From Alviniconcha marisindica (lineage: Eukaryota > Mollusca > Gastropoda > Provannidae), in the NCBI GenBank assembly GCA_018857735.1, contig JABMCL010003715.1:227501-291500 (forward strand): a DNA stretch of 64,000 bases, given 5' to 3'. A model generated the notes under the pieces. It was not told the DNA's origin, made no database searches, and saw nothing but the letters and a program-made list of their open reading frames with translations. Positions 48,372-57,100 of the stretch are shown piece after piece; the first letter of the stretch is position 1, and every line of letters begins with the position of its first letter. Position numbers and translations under genes: made by a program.

Positions 48372-51300
48372 CCCCACCCCCTTCCCCCTCTCAAGCAGAA
48401 TCTTGTTGCAGTTTGGATTCAATCATCTACAACTGTACAGGTTGGAGAAAAACTAAACTTTGCTACCCCAAAAAACTAAACAAAAAACACACGAGTCTTT
48501 TAAAGACATGTGTATAATTTCAACATCCATTCTTTCTCTCATTGTAATTTACAGCGTGAAGTGGAGCTGTACAGCAAAGAGGACATGAGTGATAACATCT
48601 TGGAACAGAAGTACCATGAAGAGGTCATGGCCATTCTGTGAGTGCATTTTTAAAATTTATTTTTGCTTAGCTTGCTTGCTTGTTCACTTGTTCTAAAATT
48701 TGTGTTTTAAACATTAAAAAAAGACATGCATAATGAAATTTGGAGTTGTAGTAATAGTATGTGTGTGTTATTGGATGTTAATTTTGGATTAATCTTTGAC
48801 TGTGAACCTTTGTCTTTTTGTGTGTGTGTTCCAGTGCAAAAGGTCGGCCAACAAATCGTATCTTTTCCTACGTGGACCATGACCCTTATTGTCATCAGGA
48901 TGAGGTAATTAGTTGAAATTTTAATTTAACTGAGATCATTTGTTGATCATTGGGAATTAGAATAAAATGTACATGAGCTTCTCATCTCAGTTAATAATAA
49001 TATAACTCTTATATAGCGCTATACCCCGTAAAAAATTACAAGCTCGCGGCGCTGTACATTATCAACATCAAAATCCACTTGACAATAAAAATAATAAAAA
49101 TAAATAAAAAATAAGTATATACATCAATATCAAAATGACAAAAAAGCCAGGATGAGAAGGGGGAAAAAAAAAGGGGGGGGGGGGGGGAAGAAGAAGCAAA
49201 GTACTGTAAATGCATACATCGATATTAAAGCATTTCACACACACTGAAATAATCGCAAATCCTATCAAATAATTTTATATTTATTGTAAGTTGTAAGACC
49301 TTCACTCCCATTCAGACTCTAATCATTGACTGGGCATTCCACCAGGCAACACAGTTGCAAAACTGAGCTTGTGAGAACATATGGCAGAGTAGCTATGGCA
49401 GGCAGTGCTTAGAGCTTGGCGCAAACTACAGTACTAGTATACTATTATCATTCATGAGTGTAACGGGGGACATCACTTGTGAGTGTAAATTTATATATGC
49501 ATCAAAATCTATATGTATTAGGCAGTACCGCTTCATCATACTAAGGGTCTGTTTTACTGCTTTTTGAACTCTTGTTTTGCAATAGTTGCAGTATAAAAGA
49601 TCTATGCATGTATTTGTGTATTTGCATGTGTGTTACTATTAGTATTATTACTAATAAGTAATATACTTTTTTCATGATAATATGTACACATGCAATGCAG
49701 TGTTATCATCATCATTTTTGTTATTGTCTTCTTTTTAAGCTTGTCCCTGTTTCTTGTCATTCTGTCTTCTCCTTTCTTGTCAGGTTGATTTTATTTTTCC
49801 TTTTATGTGTACAGATGAAAAAGAAAGAAGAAAAAAGGCAGAAAAATGTGTTTTATGGGGTTTTATTTTCAGACATTACATTACATGACAACATCACCCA
49901 AAGAGAAGCCCACCATACTGGCACAGAAAATGGCCCATGTCAGATGTCGGCGTGTCGGCGGACGGCAGCTCAAAGAGAAGTAAGTGTCAGCCCCACTGGC
50001 TATGTAGTCAGCCCTTAGCAAGGTTATTGCCCCTTATTTGCCCTGTGTAGGGGCTGCAGTCAAATCTGCTGCATCTGCATCTCTATGTTAACTTACTTCC
50101 AGCCACACACACACACATACATCCCCTCCCTCCTTCAAAAAAATACAAGTACCAGTGAGTGGGCACTTCAAACAGCAGTTTGGTCATTGGCGCTATTGGT
50201 TTTGTCCCATTTGGACACAGGTTCTTGACACAGGAAGTTTTGAAGCTTCCAACCTAATCAGGCTTTGAATTGGTTAAAAATATTTGGACCAGTGGCTCTG
50301 TTTTTGTTTTTGTTTTTTCTGTTAAAATAGAGCCCTTGACAAAAGACCATCCCGAAAATCATCAGAAAAAATTGTGGTGTTAAAACAAAAGGAGGATTGT
50401 TGTTAAAACAGAGCATGTGACAAAAAAACTTCCTCAAAATTGTCATGAAAAAATTGTGGTATTCAATTTTTTGTAAAAGGAGGATGGTTGTAGAATGTGG
50501 GTAGATTTATGATATAATTATAGGAATATGAAGTCAGGTTTCAGAAAACGAATATGGTCTCCAAAAAATGGAGGCGGTCTCTCACACAGTTGGTCTCTCC
50601 GATTCATTACATGTTTCACTGACACTGTGTTTTAATTTTTGTCTTCTTTCTTTTCTCTTTCTTCCCCAGGGAACTTGGCATCATCCCCAAGACAAACATC
50701 GTGGAGATGGAGCCCTCGGACGACTTGATCAGCAAGAACCACTTAGAGCCTCCCCCCTTGCAGCTCATGTACATCATGGCTGACCTCAGTCCCAGAGAAA
50801 GGTGATGTAGTGTTGTGTGCAAAGTCTTTCTGGCATCCAGTGTCATCTGCGTGGAACTTGCTCTCTCTCTCTTCTCTCCTGATCCAGATTTGTTTTTCAA
50901 CCTTACTGCCATCTTCACATCTATTAACTCTAGTTCAAGTTCAGTGTTGCTTTAAACTTGAACTAGAATTAATAGATGTGAAGACTGGAGTAAATGACAC
51001 TTCCAAATGCATCTTTTCTGTGGTAGGGTGTGGGGGGGATGTGAGAGAGGCTGCTGTTGCTGCAGCTGGTGTGTGTGTGTGTGTGTGTGTGTAATTATAT
51101 GTAGATGTGTGTGTGTGTGTAATTATAACCTCTGTGTGTGTGTGTGTGTGTAATATTTTGAATGTTGTTTGTATGCATAGTACTTGTCCTTTTATTGAAT
51201 GTTATAATTTCATTATTGTTCATACTGTACATCACCGTGAGCTTGTCATTAATTTTTCACAGGTGATATATGTCACTGATGATATTTCTGTTTTTGTAAA

Positions 51301-53408
51301 CAGGGCAGCAGAGGAGCAGGATGAGTATGTGTTGTGCAGCTTGCAAGTCAACGCAAATGGTGTGCTGTGCATTCGGCCAGACTTCAACCGAGGACGCAAA
51401 CCCTACATCATTGAGACAATGACGCTGGGCAGAGGTAGAGTTTTTTGTCGTTGTTTTCCAGTTGAACCATTTCTGATTTTTTTTATACTGCACCCTCGCC
51501 CTGATATAACCACAATGGTTGATTGGGCGTAAAACACCAAGTTACTTACACTGCACCTTGTGGGTTATACTAGATTTATATTGGGGTGGAAGACAGTTTG
51601 GATAACAGTTTGGTGGGGGTGGGGGGAGGGGGGGGTAAATCAGACAGGATCGATTGTCTCTTTACCTTTATAAAACTCACACTCTCAGAGAAACAAATCA
51701 AACATAATCAATAGGCTATTTCCACTGCCAACAGAAAATAAAAAATGTAATGATGGTATGGTGTTTCCCTCTTCTTCTTTTTTTATGTGGTGGGAGCAGG
51801 TGGGTGGAGGCTATTGAAACTGAGACCAGAAGGAATCTAGATGGTAACGTAATTCATCAAAAACATTGCACAAACACCCATGCCAGAAAGTAGGTTGAAA
51901 GTTATTTGCCACTTTCTTTTTCTGCACAATAATGTCTGTACCCTGATCATTAAGAAACTGACTCAGCAGTGAGGAACTGTCTATACTCTGATCATTAAAA
52001 AAACTGCCTCAGCAGCAAGGAACTGAGTTGAGATACAGTTGGGAACTGACTCTACAGCAAGTTAGCTGATGTTTGCAGGATAATTTTCAACTAGCAGCCC
52101 ACCTGAAGGTGACGCATGACTGGTGGCTAAAGCCAGTCTGTTCTGTTGTTGTTGCAGAAGTGTATGAGTACACGGTGGAAAACGTCTCCAAAGAAATGAG
52201 CAGGTATGTGCATGCCCCTTGAAGTTGAGCAGTTTTTTTGTTTGTTTCACTAACTGAACTCAGAATCTCACTCATGGTGCAATGGTGGTCTCACACTGAT
52301 GAGATGCATGCAATGCAGGTGGACACGTTTTTTTCATTGTCTTAGCATAGCGTTCATTGTGTTGCAAAAGGTATCATTGCCCAAAATCACACATGTAATT
52401 ACGCAGCCTTATGACATGATCAACACTGTGAATTGTCCAGTTTGTAGCTGTTGTACTATAAATGATATCAATTTATCAGCAGATCATATATGAACTGATT
52501 CACATTCCATGCTGTTGCCTTATGAGGTAATATGGTCCAGTTCATACATTCAGTGAATTAACCTTTTCATATGTCACATGTAGTGTATCCATTGTATAAA
52601 TTTCAGTTTGTGTCGTATGTGCACATTTTATTGGATAAATGTTCTGTGACAAATTTGACCACTTTCCGCACTAGTTGGCTGACGAAGGTTTCAAGCAAAC
52701 TGGAAATCTTTAATGGACCTCTGTGTGTGTTGCTTTTTACCCTGTGTGTGTACATCTTATTTGCAGAATAGAACAAGACAAGGAGTTGAAAATGTTCAGA
52801 GAGGTAAGTTGAAACTGGGGGGAGGGGGTGGGGGGGCAGGGGGGATGATTGTTGCAGATGAAGCAGTATCTCCTCTAACCTATGCAGACAGGGGTCTCCT
52901 AAATGTACTGTTCAAAACTCGAGTTATGTGCTGCTGAGCGCAGTGCAACCTATCTGTAAATGAATTCCCTTAAAGGTATGTTTGTGCTTATGGCAAAGGG
53001 ATTTTCTGTCTTTCTTTCTTCATTTCTCTCTTGGCATATTTGTTCTGTCTTTTTTTTTAAAGAGTCGGTGGTGATGGTTGTATCTTTTTTTCTTCTTTTT
53101 TTATGCGTAGGAGGGAGGGAGGGAGGAAAAGAAAGGTGCTTATAACAATATAAGGGAGAAATATCCTGCAAAACTACCTGAAAGCCTGATGACGATACAT
53201 ATTCTTGATTACGTATGTCAAACAGCGGATTTTCTGTTTCAGTTTAGATGTTCTCTTCTTTGCAGGTGTATGCAAGGCACAGAGAGTTTCTGGACGCATG
53301 TGTGGGACATGATTTTGAAGTGGTAAGACTGGCTGATAGTGGCCTAAAATGAAGCCTTGTAGTTGTCTCTGTCTCCCTCACTCCTTCTCTCCCTCTCTGT
53401 CTGTCTCC

Positions 53409-53480
<72 letters not shown>

Positions 53481-53481
53481 T

Positions 53482-53541
<60 letters not shown>

Positions 53542-53562
53542 TCTTTTCGTCTGCTGTGTCTG

Positions 53563-53601
<39 letters not shown>

Positions 53602-53615
53602 CTCCTCTCTCTTCC

Positions 53616-53709
<94 letters not shown>

Positions 53710-54110
53710 AAAAAGACAGTTCATGCAAAACAGCTTGCATCGTGGTTCAGTGTTGTTACCTAATGGATATGTCTGTGGAATGTATATCTGTCAGCTCATT
53801 TGATTTTAAAGGCCATCACAAAATCTGATTCCAACACTTGATGTTTTGTCACACTGTTGCAAGGCAGAAAAGATTATGTGAAGTGATGGTAAATGATGGC
53901 TACTTTTGCATTATACTGTATAGAGTAATTTTGCGTCATATTTTAGATTTTCATCAGTATGAAGTTTTAGTTAATCGTTCATTTTTCAGCCTCAACCTGA
54001 CGTTCTGAGACTGGTCGTGTACGGGGAAATAAGTATGTATATTTCTTTATTATCTAGATTTTTAATTTTGTATCGTCAGCATGGTTCATGCAAAGTCACA
54101 TCAAAGTTGG

Positions 54111-54163
<53 letters not shown>

Positions 54164-57100
54164 ATATACATCTCTGTGTTGGGATATCTGTGTGTGTGTG
54201 TGTGAGTCTACGGTAGAAGGGAAGTCATGAAAGGCCTTTAAGATTTTCATACTTAACATTTAGTCTGCATGTTTGCATACACACAGTGTTGGTATTTAAT
54301 CATGTCTTCTTTTTTTTCTTTTTCCTGATGTTGCTACATGTATGTAGTCCTGGCTTTGAGAAATCCAGTGAAATCAATTCTTTTTGCTTCAGTATCTGCC
54401 CAGGGCTTTGACCTCGACAACCTCTACCTTCACTTCTTCATAGATCTTCCCAAAAGTAAGCTCACAGAAACTACCCACTATTTTTTTGTGTTTGTTTGCT
54501 GTTAAAGGGTGTGGGCTGGTGGCTTGGAAAGGTGGTTGTCAGGGTGGTACAGTGACTCATTAGTGAGCATGATGAGTGAAGTCTCATTGATTGAGCCTTG
54601 ATCTGGGTTTGGTATTTTTACAGACTGTTAGATTGTTTGGTATTTTACAGATCATTCCATTCACCCCAGGTGTACCCATGAAACTGTGATCAGGTTCTGT
54701 GGTATTTTACAGACTGTTACATTGTTTGGCGTTTCACAGATCATTTGCCCTAGGTGTGCCCATGAATCTGTGATCTGGGTTGTTCACTTTAGGCTTACCC
54801 ATGAAACTGTGATCAGGGTTCTTTGGTATTTTTACAGCCTGTTAGATTGTTTGGCATTTCACAGATCATTCACCCTAGGTGTGTGCGTGAATCTGTGATC
54901 TGGGTTGTTCACTTTAGGCTTACCCATGAAACTGTGATCAGGGTTCTTTGGTATTTTAAGAGCCTGTTAGATTGTTTGGCATTTCACAGATCATTCACCC
55001 CAGGTGTGTGCGTGAATCTTTGATCTGGGTTGTTCACTTTAGGCTTACCCATGAAACTGTGATCAGGGTTCTTTGGTATTTTAAGAGCCTGTTAGATTGT
55101 TTGGCATTTCACAGATCATTCACCCCAGGTGTTCCCGTGAAACCGTGATCAGGGTTGTTTGTTATTTTACAGACTGGTATGCTGACAGACAACAGCAGCT
55201 GGCCTGGGTGACTCAGACTTGTGCCACCAAGACAGTGGGCAGGGTGAGATTCTGCCTGACTCTCTGTGTATATGTGTGTGTGCTTGTGTGGGTAATATAT
55301 GTGGGTGTTTGTATGAGTGTGTGTGTGTGTGGTGATGTGCATGTGTGTGTGTGTATGAGAGAGAGAGAGAGTGAGTGTGTTTGTATGGGTGAGTGTGTCT
55401 GACTATGAGTGTGTGCATGTGTGAGTGAGTGAGTGTATAAGTTAGTGGCTGAGTGTGCATGTGTGTGGACGTGTGTAACTGTTATTCTTTGATCCAAGCT
55501 TATAATATTTATGCCATGTTTGGTACAGAAAATGTCTGCTAGTTGACTTGTTTTGGATTGACATGGGTTACAGAGATCTGGTTTTTCTGAGGCTAATCAG
55601 CATTTTGGGCAAATTTAATTTTTGTTTGGTTTTGAACATTGTTTCAGGATGAAGTTGCATACTTCAGCTTTCCGTTCAACTTTGAACTGTACTACAAGGC
55701 CTCACCTAATGCCTTGTCAGATCCAGGTGAGTGATGGTACACTCCTAGTATGTGCAAGTGCTTATGCATGTGTGCGTGCGCACACATACACACACACATA
55801 TACCTTGCATATATGCATTCACTCATACACACAAACACACACGCATGCATGCACACACTCACACACACACACCTTGCATGTATACACTCACTCACACATA
55901 CACATGAATGCATATGTATACATGCACATATGTGCACAGTGGCACATGCAAACACATACACACAAAACTGACTGTCAGTAGCTGGCATAAGAAACAGCAT
56001 TTCTTTGTCCATAGTTTTCTATATGTTTGTGATGCCTGTGTGTCTTGAACAGTTTGCGTGTGTGTGTGTTTGGGTGGTGTGTATGTGTGTTTGGGTGGTG
56101 TGTGTGGGGGTGTATGTGTGCACATTGTGTGTGTGCATGTGATTATGCATGCATGTGCATGTGTTTCAACACTTTAGTTCATGCTCTGTATGCCTTGTAA
56201 ATGTTTGCACTGTTGCAGATGAGCTGCCCCACTTTCCCATCATTCTGATTGAAGTCCTGTCTGTAGACTCTTGGCATCGCTTCTTCCACGAGGGCTACAC
56301 CTACATCCAGATACCTGCCAAGCCAGGTAGGTACACAGCAAATGAGATCCCAGTCTTGTCAGTCCTGCCAAGCCAGGTAGGTACAGAACAAACGAGATCC
56401 CAATCTTGCCAGTCCTGCCAAGCCAGGTAGGTACAGAACAAACGAGATCCCAATCTTGCCAGTCGTGCCAAGCCAGGTATGTACAGAACAAACGAGACCC
56501 CAATCGCGTCAGTCCTGCCAAGCCAGGTATGTACAGAACAAATGAGATCCCAATCTTGTCAGTCGTGCCAAGCCAGGTATGTACAGAACAAACGAGACCC
56601 CAATCTTGTCAGTCCTGTCAAGCCAGGTATGTCCAGAACAAACGAGACCCCAATCGTGTCAGTCCAGTCAAGCCAGGTAGGTACAGAACAAACGAGACCC
56701 CAATCGCGTCAGTCCTGCCAAGCCAGGTATGTACAGAACAAACGAGACCCCAATCGTGTCAGTCCAGCCAAGCCAGGTATGTACAGAACAAACGAGACCC
56801 CAATCTTGTCAGTCCTGTCAAGCCAGGTATGTACAGAACAAACGAGACCCCAATCGTGTCAGTCCAGTCAAGCCAGGTAGGTACAGAACAAACGAGACCC
56901 CAATCGCGTCAGTCCTGCCAAGCCAGGTATGTACAGAACAAACGAGACCCCAATCGTGTCAGTCCAGCCAAGCCAGGTATGTACAGAACAAACGAGACCC
57001 CAATCGTGTCAGTCCAGCCAAACCAGGTATGTACAGAACAAACGAGACCCCAATCGTGTCAGTCCAGCCAAGCCAGGTAGGCACAGAACAACTGAGTTCC

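Noticed and set aside
56406..57080. 224-codon ORF of repeated TEQTRPQSCQS-type units
   Set aside because: It is the 50-bp junction array read through. The unit has no stop in several frames. The real MKS1 frame leaves at 56,326 and an in-frame extension stops at 56,428.
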